Shown: one piece after another, positions 9,982-17,744 of the stretch
Layout of the letters: every line of letters begins with the position of its first letter
How positions within the stretch are numbered: position 1 is the stretch's first letter
DNA from: Chitinophagales bacterium
GTDB lineage: Bacteria; Bacteroidota; Bacteroidia; Chitinophagales; UBA10324
Assembly (NCBI GenBank): GCA_019694975.1
Contig: JAIBAY010000006.1
Span: 1 to 64,000, forward strand
Length of the DNA: 64,000 bases
Direction of reading: 5' to 3'
Made by a program: the position numbers and the translations under genes
Notes under the pieces: generated by a model
Databases searched by the model: none
Seen by the model: only the letters and a program-made list of their open reading frames with translations
Told to the model about the DNA's origin: nothing

Positions 9982-10533
9982 CTAATTTAATGGCTCAGGA
10001 GCACCATTAAATTTTTTGTACTTGCCAAGCAGTCGTCCAATAAGACAGGTTGTAGGCATAATAACCTTTTTAACAAAGGAAGGGAGTTCGGGCAAATCGT
10101 ATTCATGCTTATATTTTGTCATTAAATAGGAGGCGTCAAATATCTCTGGTCGCCCGCTTCCCGACTTTTTTTGCGCAGCATATAAAGCGGTCAAAAAGAA
10201 AATAATGCTGTTTACAGGTTTCACCCAACTGCTTATTACCAGTTCATCCTCACCTGCATTCCAAAAGCGATGCGGAACATTTCTGAGAAATGTAGCTGTC
10301 TGTCCGACAGAACAATAAACAGGTTCCTGTCCTAAAATTTGATAACCCATTTTACCTTTAACTACAGTGAGTGCTTCGTCCTGCTTAAAATGAACATGCA
10401 TAGCAGGCCCGGCTTTCGGCTTGCAGTGTCCTTCAATAATCACTTTATCGCCATCCGGTTCTTTAATGATTTCTTTGAAAATCATTTTTTCACCTAGACC
10501 GCTTTCAATTGTGTGTGGCAGCGTAAATTTCAT
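9982..10533 (-). CDS. Cupin-domain protein
   Basis: 183 residues. A single cupin fold occupies residues of about 25-105: GPAMHVHFKQDEALTVVKGKMG gives a conserved-motif-1-like pattern with His-x-His and Glu, and PHRFWNAG supplies the motif-2 histidine. These residues normally bind a divalent metal. The last 70 residues are a hydrophobic/basic extension (SIIFFLTALYAAQ; LIGRLLGKYKKF) that may contact the membrane. No signal peptide. Function is unknown because cupins include dioxygenases, isomerases and sensors. The upstream gap contains GTTAGGC/GCCTAAC (10611-10617). Confidence 0.75.
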   Translation of the reverse strand: MKFTLPHTIESGLGEKMIFKEIIKEPDGDKVIIEGHCKPKAGPAMHVHFKQDEALTVVKGKMGYQILGQEPVYCSVGQTATFLRNVPHRFWNAGEDELVISSWVKPVNSIIFFLTALYAAQKKSGSGRPEIFDASYLMTKYKHEYDLPELPSFVKKVIMPTTCLIGRLLGKYKKFNGAPEPLN

Positions 10534-10998
10534 TTTATTTAAATTTAGAACGTAGCAAATTTAGGTTCCGCCGTTGTTGTTTCAAAGCTGCACGGCCATT
10601 CAGGTATGACGCCTAACGGGTTGCAACCGCAAGAAGTTGCGATTTCGAAACAGAAAACCATCTGGCAGCAACGAAATTGAATAGAAGCCCAAAGCTTGAT
10701 TTAACCACTGAACCGCCAATTGCTTGTAAGTTTTATCAGACCCTGTTTATCAAAACTTTGCTGAACCCGGTTTTTGTATTTGGTATCTTTCACGATAAAC
10801 CTCATTAATATTTTTTTTGATCTTGCTGTTATGCGAATACACAACTGTCTCCAGAACAATGTATATGATGTTACTTAGGAAGTTGCTTTTAATTCAACCG
10901 CTATTCCCTTGAACAAACCGGCAACCTCTTTATTTTTTTTCTGCGATGCTATTCGCGCGGGTGTAAAAAAATAATGTGGTTGCAATGTCCGTTGGCTC
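10534..10998. other. Gene-free gap with attC-like motif and a decayed gene
   Basis: Contains GCCTAACGGGTTGCAACCGC at 10611-10630, which fits the RYYYAAC inverse-core pattern of integron attC sites followed by short palindromes. It also contains a 34-codon thioesterase-like fragment (10701-10805, listed separately). The remaining 200 bp toward 10998 show no feature. Confidence 0.45.
10701..10805 (-). pseudogene. Thioesterase-like N-terminal fragment
   Basis: A 34-codon minus-strand frame from ATG at 10805 to TAA at 10701. The segment VQQSFDKQGLIKL resembles the N-terminus of PaaI-type hotdog thioesterases, in which a short helix ends in sFxxQgxmxxlGa. The hotdog core and active site are absent and no continuation in another frame was seen. 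This is a weak similarity judged by eye; chance is possible. Confidence 0.3.
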
Positions 10999-11487
10999 TT
11001 ATTTCTTTTCTTCAATTACATTTTTATTTATCAGTGATTGGTATTGTCTTGTCTTGCTGAATTCTTCAAACACTTCTTTTGACAACATCTCCAAAGTGAT
11101 TTGTTTTCTGAAAAGCCATGTGTAAATTCTTCTTGAGTCGTCAAGCTTCAATGGTGTTTGAATTTTCTTTACTTGCTTCTGAACTTCGGGTGCTTCTTCG
11201 GCAAATTGCAATTTAGCTGCTTCGGATAACCTGTTGGCCTGTTCAATCATTTCATCAAGTGTCATCGCATCCATCAGCATAACTGCAATCATTCCTTCTT
11301 GATTTCTCTGAATGTGATATTCATTTAGGTAATTACTTTTTCTCTGTTCAATTCCGTAGGCTCTTATTCTTTCAATCTCCGCAAGAAATTTTTCAGGCGT
11401 AACACGAAGCCGCCACAACTCGTTTTTATTTTTCAACTCGTTGTATTTGTCAAGATAGTCGTCTAAGTAGTCTTCTGTTGTTTTCAT
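10999..11487 (-). CDS. Helical protein of unknown function
   Basis: 162 residues, strongly charged and almost entirely helical by composition (many Glu, Lys, Leu, Gln). No signal peptide, membrane segment or known motif. The N-terminus (TTEDYLDDYLDKYNELKNK) is acidic and the central part (MTLDEMIEQANRLSEAAKLQF) looks like a coiled-coil or helical bundle. It lies on the same strand as the HNH/methyltransferase-HIT operon, but a 288-bp gap with broken coding sequence separates them, so co-transcription is uncertain. Family not recognised. ATG start at 11487. Confidence 0.6.
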   Translation of the reverse strand: MKTTEDYLDDYLDKYNELKNKNELWRLRVTPEKFLAEIERIRAYGIEQRKSNYLNEYHIQRNQEGMIAVMLMDAMTLDEMIEQANRLSEAAKLQFAEEAPEVQKQVKKIQTPLKLDDSRRIYTWLFRKQITLEMLSKEVFEEFSKTRQYQSLINKNVIEEKK

Positions 11488-11644
11488 TTGTTCTTAATGA
11501 AGTTTTTAATTGTTCGCTGTGTGCTTCTAAAGTTTTGTTGACTTCAAGCATTTAGTCAGTCAATTCTTTGTATTTCTTGAATCGCTTTTGAATTTCTTGC
11601 GGACTTACAATTGCATCCATTTCATTTTTCAATTCGTTATCATA
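11488..11644 (-). pseudogene. Broken coding remnant between the 162-aa gene and the methyltransferase-HIT gene
   Basis: Reading the minus strand from 11644, an open frame encodes a short helical peptide (MDAIVSPQEIQKRFKKYKEL from ATG 11620), stops at TAA 11552-11554, and resumes in the same frame at ATG 11551 (MLEVNKTLEAHSEQLKTSL) into the next gene's start. A stop also precedes it at 11645-11647. The composition matches the charged helical neighbour. This is either a gene interrupted by an in-frame stop or two tiny overlapping frames; no family recognised. Confidence 0.4.
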
Positions 11645-11775
11645 TTATCTTCTGAAATTTGCTTGGTAAGTTGTCAAAAAATAAACAAACCTTAGGAATT
11701 ACTAATGTATATACTCAACTTGGCCTGTAAATCAATTTCGTTTTTTATTTCCATTGCAAGCATTGGAAAAACATT

Positions 11776-12642
11776 TCAATAATCTTTCTTTCCGGGAATT
11801 ACAGCTCTTATTCCACCTCGAGGTTCCTTCACATCTCCTTTGTATCGTGGAATCAAATGTATGTGAACATGAGGAACAGTTTGTCCTGCTGATTCGCTGA
11901 TGTTGATTCCAACATTGAATCCGTCAGGATTCAATTTCTTTTTTAAAAGCTCTTTTGCTTTGTTCAGCATGAACCAACAAGCAGATTGTTCTTTAAATGA
12001 AAGTTGAAAATAATCTGCACAATGTTTTTTCGGAATGATTAAAGTGTGTCCGTTGCTCACTGGAAATTTATCAAACATTGCATAAGCGGTTGCAGATTCT
12101 AAAAGCAATTCTCTTTCTGAATCAGGATTGCAAAACGGACAAGTGGAATTTTCTTTTCGCTTGAATTGATTGAAGTGCTTGTATTCATACACTTCACAAT
12201 TTTCATTTTTGAAAATTGATTTGTAATTCAAAATCACATTGCATTGGTAAGTGGGTTTCTTATGAACCTTGTGAGTTCTGAAACCTTCGTATTGCAAATC
12301 TCTTCTCACGGCAAAGTATGCTTTGCCATTTGGCTTTAACAGTTGAGATATTTCCATGAGAACATTTGCTTGTTCTTCTTGCATCAAAACATTCAGCACA
12401 TAAAAGCAGATGATTGTGTCAAACTTTTTTGCAGGATACTTTGGAAAATAATGTTTGTCGTAGCCGACAATATTTTTTCCTTTTGCTTTCAGCAATTCAA
12501 CGTCTTTTCCAAATCCACAACCAAAATCCAGCACATCACCAACCAACAAGCTTTTGTTCAACAAAAGTTTTGCTGGAAATGAAAGTGTTTCTCTTTCTTT
12601 CGCTGTTAGGTAATTGTAATGATTAGATTTTAGATATACCAT
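11776..12642 (-). CDS. Bifunctional SAM-dependent methyltransferase / HIT-family protein
   Basis: 288 residues with two enzyme domains fused. The N-terminal half is a class I methyltransferase: the SAM-binding motif I is DVLDFGCGFGKDVELL (about residues 36-51) and the acidic motif-II end is at VGYD. The C-terminal half is a HIT domain: CPFC at 168-171 (zinc-knuckle-like), FPVSNGHTLIIPKKH, and the catalytic triad PHVHIHLIP with His258, His260 and His262. HIT proteins hydrolyse or transfer nucleotidyl groups (Ap4A, AMP-lysine, adenylylated ends). The start codon overlaps the end of the HNH gene by 13 bp, so the two are probably translationally coupled. Substrates of either domain are unknown; RNA or nucleotide processing is the most natural guess. 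Confidence 0.85.
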   Translation of the reverse strand: MVYLKSNHYNYLTAKERETLSFPAKLLLNKSLLVGDVLDFGCGFGKDVELLKAKGKNIVGYDKHYFPKYPAKKFDTIICFYVLNVLMQEEQANVLMEISQLLKPNGKAYFAVRRDLQYEGFRTHKVHKKPTYQCNVILNYKSIFKNENCEVYEYKHFNQFKRKENSTCPFCNPDSERELLLESATAYAMFDKFPVSNGHTLIIPKKHCADYFQLSFKEQSACWFMLNKAKELLKKKLNPDGFNVGINISESAGQTVPHVHIHLIPRYKGDVKEPRGGIRAVIPGKKDY

Positions 12643-13742
12643 TCTTCAAAGCCACGATTAGAAATTAAATAACTACAACTGCTTTGCAGTTGCTTGATTC
12701 CTGTTTGTTGCCATGAGGCGAATGAATTATTTCCAAGCAGTGCAACTTGGATTTCTTTTTTGAATCGTTGCGATTGACTATCATTAAGCAATCCCCAATA
12801 CTGAAGAATCAAATCTTTTTGCTTTTCAATTAACTCAGGTGAAGGAATCTTGTTCCGCTTTTGATTGTTCGTTTTTGGTTGTGAAGGAAGTAAATTCCAC
12901 AAGTCATTATTCTTCCAAACAGAAAAAGGGATCATGTGGTCAACATCATAAATCGAAATTTCATTTCCAGTCCAGACGCAAAACACTTTACCTTCTCGTT
13001 TCAAAATTTCTTTGTAAATCTTTTTTGATTCTGCAATTTCTCTTTCTGTAATCGGGCTTTTCAAAACTTCATTGACAACTTTTTCTATTGATAAATTTTG
13101 TCCAGATGCGTTCACTGAAAACTCAGCCCACTTGAAAAGAATGGAATCTTGTCCGCTAATAAAACTTCCCAAAACTTTAAATGCTTCGTAATAATCTCTG
13201 GGAATAGAAAATGTTCCGAAGTGGGTTATCAAAAATTCCAAATCAATTTGAATTGAACTTCTTCTTGTAGTTGCGGAATCAAAATTGAAAATGGAATAGT
13301 ATTCATTGCTGATTGAACGGCCAATGTATTTCATTGGCATTGTTGTTATCGTGCCTTTTAGTTTTTTTGATAACGCCAAAAAATCTGCATGCAGATTTTT
13401 AGGAATTCCCTTGTTCTTTAGATCATTGCAGAAAGCTGAGAAACCTCCAACACTTTCATAAGCTTTGATAATATTCTTGAACTGAATTCCGAATGCAAGA
13501 TTTGTAGCTCCGTTGATTTGAGGAATGTTAGTTGAACATTCTAAAATCGGATAGTAATACAACATCCATTTCTCAATCAGTAAACCTGTTGGAAAATGAA
13601 CTCTGTCTTTGGAAATATTTGTGAATGGAGAATTGTCTTGAATTATGTCAATCACTCCACGTAAGAGAGCAAACTTGTAAGTTGTGGTCTTGCTATCTCT
13701 TTCAATGATTTTACTGATATTCTGAAATACATCAGTTTGCAT
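12630..13742 (-). CDS. HNH endonuclease-domain protein
   Basis: 370 residues. The HNH nuclease core is at about 250-300: VFCVWTG, then IYDVDHMIPFSVW with catalytic Asp268-His269, LWNLLPS with Asn283, and a following N-N-x-K-R-N. This order matches His-Cys-lacking HNH enzymes that cut DNA, using one divalent metal. The first 240 residues are a helical region without a recognisable domain, presumably target or partner binding. The last 70 residues are a helical tail. It overlaps the small upstream gene by 11 bp and the methyltransferase-HIT gene by 13 bp, giving a tight three-gene operon. A nuclease beside a methyltransferase recalls restriction-modification, but the methyltransferase lacks obvious DNA-target motifs. 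Confidence 0.8.
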   Translation of the reverse strand: MQTDVFQNISKIIERDSKTTTYKFALLRGVIDIIQDNSPFTNISKDRVHFPTGLLIEKWMLYYYPILECSTNIPQINGATNLAFGIQFKNIIKAYESVGGFSAFCNDLKNKGIPKNLHADFLALSKKLKGTITTMPMKYIGRSISNEYYSIFNFDSATTRRSSIQIDLEFLITHFGTFSIPRDYYEAFKVLGSFISGQDSILFKWAEFSVNASGQNLSIEKVVNEVLKSPITEREIAESKKIYKEILKREGKVFCVWTGNEISIYDVDHMIPFSVWKNNDLWNLLPSQPKTNNQKRNKIPSPELIEKQKDLILQYWGLLNDSQSQRFKKEIQVALLGNNSFASWQQTGIKQLQSSCSYLISNRGFEEWYI

Positions 13743-13935
13743 TTAACTCTCTGATTTTTTCTTTGACAGATTTCTCGCTCAGCTTTTCTTCAAGTTGAGT
13801 AATCATCATTTCAACATACTCTTTCGTTACAACAGAATTTTTTGGAAAATCTTCTTTTGCAATCAAAGTTTTGTAATGCTTTAAAGATTCTTGTAGCAAG
13901 TAAATTTCAAAGCCATCAAGTTTTAAATATTTCAT
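13732..13935 (-). CDS. Small helical protein, first gene of the HNH operon
   Basis: 67 residues, mostly helical and charged (for example EYVEMMITQLEEKLSEKSVK). No signal peptide or known motif. The stop overlaps the start of the HNH nuclease gene by 11 bp, so it is very likely a genuine translated gene coupled to the nuclease. By position it could be a regulator, an antitoxin-like inhibitor or an assembly partner, but nothing in the sequence decides this. The operon promoter should lie just above 13935. Confidence 0.65.
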   Translation of the reverse strand: MKYLKLDGFEIYLLQESLKHYKTLIAKEDFPKNSVVTKEYVEMMITQLEEKLSEKSVKEKIRELNAN

Positions 13936-14373
13936 AACATGGAATTTTATGTAAGATGGTTGTTGGCATTAGGGATAGTTGCGGAAGGACCAGTCCTGAA
14001 AAAATTTACAGTTTTAGTAGATAATCCTGATATCAGTTTACAGTTGATCTGTTTTTAGGGTAATATTATTTCCGGATTCGCTTCGCTGCTACCGGATGGT
14101 TTGCATGATTAACTTTAACAGGAGTATGATTGCTGATATGCATAGGAGGCCGTTCACTGTTGTAATGACGAATAGCAGGATACTCATACGGTTGCCGGTA
14201 ACAGTTTGTGCTTGCCGCAGTGGGGAAATTCAGAGTGCGCATGTTCAAATTTAGTACAAAAAATCAATAGAATACCCAATGTTCAATGCAGCACTTCTGC
14301 CCCTATTTTGACAAACCCATACCAGCGGTTCGTGCTTTTTTTTGCTATTCATTGTCGTAGTAAATCATGCTTG
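13936..14373. other. Gap with little recognisable content
   Basis: 438 bp between the HNH operon and the propeller protein gene. Apart from a doubtful 60-codon frame (14066-14248) with a promoter-like TAAATTTG just above it on the minus strand (around 14253-14260), no gene, repeat or terminator was seen. Confidence 0.4.
14066..14248 (-). CDS. Doubtful small ORF
   Basis: 60 codons rich in Asn, His, Pro and Arg. ATG starts at 14248 and 14242, and a TAnnTTTG-like sequence lies directly upstream, which would make a nearly leaderless message. There is no known motif and the composition is unusual, so this may be chance. Listed because it is the only frame in the gap with a plausible promoter. Confidence 0.25.
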   Translation of the reverse strand: MNMRTLNFPTAASTNCYRQPYEYPAIRHYNSERPPMHISNHTPVKVNHANHPVAAKRIRK

Positions 14374-15465
14374 TTATTTCATTTGTTCCTTTTGTTTGTA
14401 TTCAGCATAAGTAATAAACTCTTTACCATCAAAAAGGTATAGGCCATTATTTTTCGTACCCACCCAAAGAATACCGCTTCTATCTTCTAATATTGACCAA
14501 CCACCTAAATGGGCTTGTCTGTCTTCTGTAATAAAACGAGTGAAAGAGTTTCCATCATAACAGAAAAGTTCATCACCATTAAGCCAGACGTTTCCCTTTT
14601 TGTCTTCGATTATTTTGGCTATCATAGTAACGTTTAAGCCATCTTTTGCTGAAAAGCCTGTAAAATCTTTCCCGTCATAACGGTAGGCACCTCCCCAATT
14701 ACTGAACCAGATATTCCCGTTTTTATCCTGCAATTGAGGCCATCCCCAATTATGAAGTTTTGGCCTGGGCCCATTCTGACCTTGAATTAATTGCGGTAGA
14801 TTACAATGGGCAATCGATTTACCATCGTAGCGAAAAATACCTTCATTGGTTCTGCCGCCCAGCCAAATATTACCTGCATTATCTTCAAGCATGCGTTCCA
14901 CCTTAGCGTTACTGCTTAAAAAGCCATTGGCAGCTTCCTTCAATGGAAAATGTGTAAAAGATTTGCCATCGTAGATATAAACACCATCCATTGTTGCAAA
15001 CCATAGTTTGCCGTTTTTCGCCTGTATCATACTGAACACCCAATGGTTTTGATAGTAGGTATTCTTGTTAGGAGGCAGGTTTTCTGGTAAAGGAATCTGG
15101 ATTTTGTCAAATGTTTTGCCATTGTAAAGACAAAGTCCTTCTTCAGTACCTATCCAAAGTTTACCCTCTTTATCTTCCAAAATGCAATAAATATTATTGC
15201 AATCTAACCCGTCTTTTACTGTAAATTGAGTAAAGGATTTTCCGTCATACTTGTAAAGTCCGTTTCCCCTTATTCCAAACCAAATATTACCTTCTTTATC
15301 CTGCAAAATGCACCTGACATCACCAGGCGGGGCGACGGTTTTATTGAGTAGTGCTGAATTTGCCTTTTGATTGGATATATCTTTTTTTACTGGTCCATTG
15401 CAGGCAGGCTCTGAAACAAGTATTGTGAGACAAGCAATTATTTGTATTAGGGATAATTTATTCAT
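14374..15465 (-). CDS. Two-component-regulator propeller (Reg_prop) protein without kinase
   Basis: 363 residues from ATG 15465 (another ATG at 15480). The N-terminus is an export signal ending in SEPAC, a loose lipoprotein-type cysteine, so a lipoprotein is possible. The remainder consists of at least seven repeats of the type ILQDKEGNIWFG followed by GLYKYDGKSFTQF, the blades of a Reg_prop beta-propeller. In Bacteroidota these propellers normally form the sensor half of hybrid kinases such as the one at 53.5 kb. Here no Y_Y_Y, membrane or kinase part follows, so this is a free-standing periplasmic or surface propeller. Ligand unknown. Confidence 0.8.
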   Translation of the reverse strand: MNKLSLIQIIACLTILVSEPACNGPVKKDISNQKANSALLNKTVAPPGDVRCILQDKEGNIWFGIRGNGLYKYDGKSFTQFTVKDGLDCNNIYCILEDKEGKLWIGTEEGLCLYNGKTFDKIQIPLPENLPPNKNTYYQNHWVFSMIQAKNGKLWFATMDGVYIYDGKSFTHFPLKEAANGFLSSNAKVERMLEDNAGNIWLGGRTNEGIFRYDGKSIAHCNLPQLIQGQNGPRPKLHNWGWPQLQDKNGNIWFSNWGGAYRYDGKDFTGFSAKDGLNVTMIAKIIEDKKGNVWLNGDELFCYDGNSFTRFITEDRQAHLGGWSILEDRSGILWVGTKNNGLYLFDGKEFITYAEYKQKEQMK

Positions 15466-15480
15466 TGTTAAAAAGGTCAT

Positions 15481-16009
15481 TGTGGATTGAGCTCACTTTG
15501 CATTGACCGCTCACTGTTATTATACGAAGTTAAAGACAAATGAAAAATTGCACATTGCCTTTTGAGCTCTTTTCAATCAAGAAGCTGGGGAGGATAGAAA
15601 ATTTCGCGATCGGATGAATAATCCCGAAAACGAAATTTCGCTTATTGCTCTGAATGGAGTTGATCAAAGGAGCCGGCCGCTTTGTTAATCTCCAGTTTAC
15701 ACACATGGGTGCAGCATAAAAAGTTGCCGCAACAGCTGATCAGGCCGCTCGCAAAGCTGATGAATGCCATGCACCTACAATGGGGAGCTGCTGACTTCAA
15801 GGAAAACAATGATGCACCGGTTTTCCTGGAAGTAAATTCACATCCGATGTTCAGCCGTTTTGACCAATGTGCGAATGGAAAGATATGTGATGCGATATTG
15901 AGAACGATATGCGGAATGGATATATAACATGCAAACAGCATCCATTCAATAGTGTGATGAATACTCTTCAGATCCGGAAAATGTCTTTACTAAAGTGTTA
16001 ACTATGATA
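15481..16009. other. Gap with an ATP-grasp-like remnant
   Basis: Apart from the 15682-15927 remnant there is no credible gene in this stretch. The 245-bp repeat element begins at 16010, and the T9SS cargo gene starts at 16454. The 200 bp between that element (ending at 16254) and the cargo gene also lack features. Confidence 0.5.
15682..15927 (+). pseudogene. C-terminal remnant of an ATP-grasp enzyme
   Basis: An 81-codon frame whose second half reads LQWGAADFKEN, then APVFLEVNSHPMFSRF. This is the end of an ATP-grasp fold, where the Asp and the Glu-x-Asn of FLEVN bind magnesium. It most resembles RimK/peptide-ligase-like members such as graspetide (MvdD-type) maturases. The nucleotide-binding front of the enzyme is missing, and stops interrupt all frames just upstream (for example TAA at 15717-15719). 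Hence a decayed gene, not a functional one. The family assignment within ATP-grasp is tentative. Confidence 0.5.
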
Positions 16010-16254
16010 CCTTCGCTGGCGCAGGTCAAAACGTGGCCATAAGTTTCAGCCAGACCTGTGCCGGACGAAAAGGATTCGCGAAAAATAGGCAGCGGGGGAT
16101 TTATCTGAAGCGCATCAGTCTGGCTTAGCTCAAAGTTGCACTAAGACTGGCGCTGGCGGTAAAGCTTGGTATAAGGAAATGCTTATGAATATCTTTGATT
16201 CCCCCACGGGTCTTCTTTGCCTTATAGCTCTTCTAAATCTTGCGCCAGTGAAGG
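16010..16254 (+). mobile_element. MITE-like element, family 2, copy 1 (245 bp)
   Basis: Starts CCTTCGCTGGCGCAGG and ends with the inverse of CCTTCACTGGCGCAAG, giving terminal inverted repeats matching at 14 of 16 positions. It aligns along its whole length with 17365-17609 in the same orientation. No coding capacity. The two copies flank the T9SS cargo gene at 16454-17293. No target duplication could be recognised. Confidence 0.6.
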
Positions 16255-16453
16255 GCACGAAACCTTCGGGATCTTTTCCAGGTGATGAGGGCGATGATTT
16301 GCTATGGGGATTGCATCGGTTTGTTAGCTGGCCATTTCGTTATCTTTATCAACGTAATTTTTAGCATTTATGTTAATTGGTTTTTTCACAGACTGACGTT
16401 AGTGGCCATTTTAACGCTTCAAAGAAACAGTGGCCAATTCAAACATGATAGCC

Positions 16454-17293
16454 ATGAAAAAAAGAATCTGTATAATTATTTGTTTTCTGACAATCCAAAT
16501 TTGCCATTCACAGAATTTAATTCCAAATGCTGATTTTGAATTAGGGCCAACGCTTATTTCAATGGGTTGGATGCATGGGGTATTTCCTAATTGCCTGCCG
16601 TATAATTTTGTTTATGGTCCTGATGAATGGACTGTTACCGCTTTTACTCCCGATAGAATGTTGGAAGGACAGATTCCATGCAACTGGGATGATGATACTG
16701 CACAATCCGGCAGTGCATTTATTGTCTTGGGTGGGACAGAGGGTGGCAAAGCAACATTAATTAATTCATTGGAAAAAGACTATATCTATGACTTTGGAGG
16801 CTATATTCAACTGGAAACGTTCAGAGGCACACAGCCATGGCCTTGCAGAATACAATTTATTTTTAATGGAGGGGATACCCTAATCACCCCATTTATAAGT
16901 GACTCTCTGAATTGGCTGGCATATGATACTACATTTATGGCATCCGCAGTTTCTACTGAAATTGAAATTAAAGGAATGGGTGGGGGTTCAGGATTGGAAG
17001 TAGATAATCTACACTTGGAAAAAATTACCCCGACCGGTATTCTCCTAAATAACAATATCAAAGAATTGCCGTATGTCTTTCCCAATCCGTTTTCAGATAA
17101 AATCAACTTTGCAGCAAATGATAACAAGTGGTATGAAGTATTCATCTTTGATATAACCTCAAGAGAAATGCTGAATCAAAATTTTACAAACGCTGTTTCA
17201 CTGAATACAGAACAACTTGCAAAGGGCTTGTATTTTTACGAAGTGCGAAACAAAAACGGTTTGTGCAAGAAAGGAAAAATTGTGAAAGATTGA
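16454..17293 (+). CDS. Secreted protein with T9SS type-A sorting domain
   Basis: 279 residues from ATG 16454 (MKKRICIIICFLTI signal, cleavage near CHSQN); an upstream GTG at 16430 would lengthen the N-terminus without reason. The mature part starts LIPNADFELGP, a pattern of carbohydrate-binding-like jelly-roll modules in Bacteroidota, and continues as a beta-sandwich up to about residue 200. The last 75 residues form a T9SS type-A sorting domain: YVFPNPFSDKINF, then LYFYEV, and the ending KKGKIVKD. The protein should be exported by Sec, crossed by T9SS and anchored or released at the surface. It lies alone between two copies of a 245-bp repeat, suggesting it may be a mobile cargo gene. Confidence 0.8.
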   Translation: MKKRICIIICFLTIQICHSQNLIPNADFELGPTLISMGWMHGVFPNCLPYNFVYGPDEWTVTAFTPDRMLEGQIPCNWDDDTAQSGSAFIVLGGTEGGKATLINSLEKDYIYDFGGYIQLETFRGTQPWPCRIQFIFNGGDTLITPFISDSLNWLAYDTTFMASAVSTEIEIKGMGGGSGLEVDNLHLEKITPTGILLNNNIKELPYVFPNPFSDKINFAANDNKWYEVFIFDITSREMLNQNFTNAVSLNTEQLAKGLYFYEVRNKNGLCKKGKIVKD

Positions 17294-17364
17294 AACGACA
17301 CGAATTCCAATGAACAGAAAAAGGCGCTATAACAACTAAGGCTTCGTTGTGTGCATCGCACGAG

Positions 17365-17609
17365 CCTTCGCTGGCGCAGGTCTAAGCGGGGCCATAGGTG
17401 TAAGCCAAACCCTGTGCCGGACCAAAAGGATTCGTAAAAAATAGGTAGCGAGCGATTTATATGAAGCGCACCAGTCTGGCTTAGCTTAAAAGATGCCTTA
17501 AGATTGCTTGTAGCGAGAGTACATGGTTTGCAGGATGCTTACGAATATCTTTGATACCCGCACAAGTCTTCCTTGACTTATGGCTCTTCAAAGACTTGCA
17601 CTAGTGAGC
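17365..17609 (+). mobile_element. MITE-like element, family 2, copy 2 (245 bp)
   Basis: Same length and orientation as the copy at 16010-16254, with about three quarters of positions matching by eye. The left end CCTTCGCTGGCGCAGG is perfect; the right terminal repeat is eroded. The two copies bracket the T9SS cargo gene. A sequence resembling the right end also occurs at about 50080-50117. Confidence 0.6.
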
Positions 17610-17744
17610 GCACAATAGTTATCATTTTAATTATAGTCCTAAAATGCGATAAGTAATGCTTTATAAAATATCTTTCTTAAAATCAATTCGCAAAACATGT
17701 TGTGCAACAGCCACGGACACTGACACCAAACAGAACCAACGGGT

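Noticed and set aside
12630..13742. Type II restriction-modification system as the explanation of HNH plus methyltransferase
   Set aside because: The methyltransferase is small, lacks a target-recognition part and is fused to a HIT domain; calling it a DNA methylase would go beyond the evidence.
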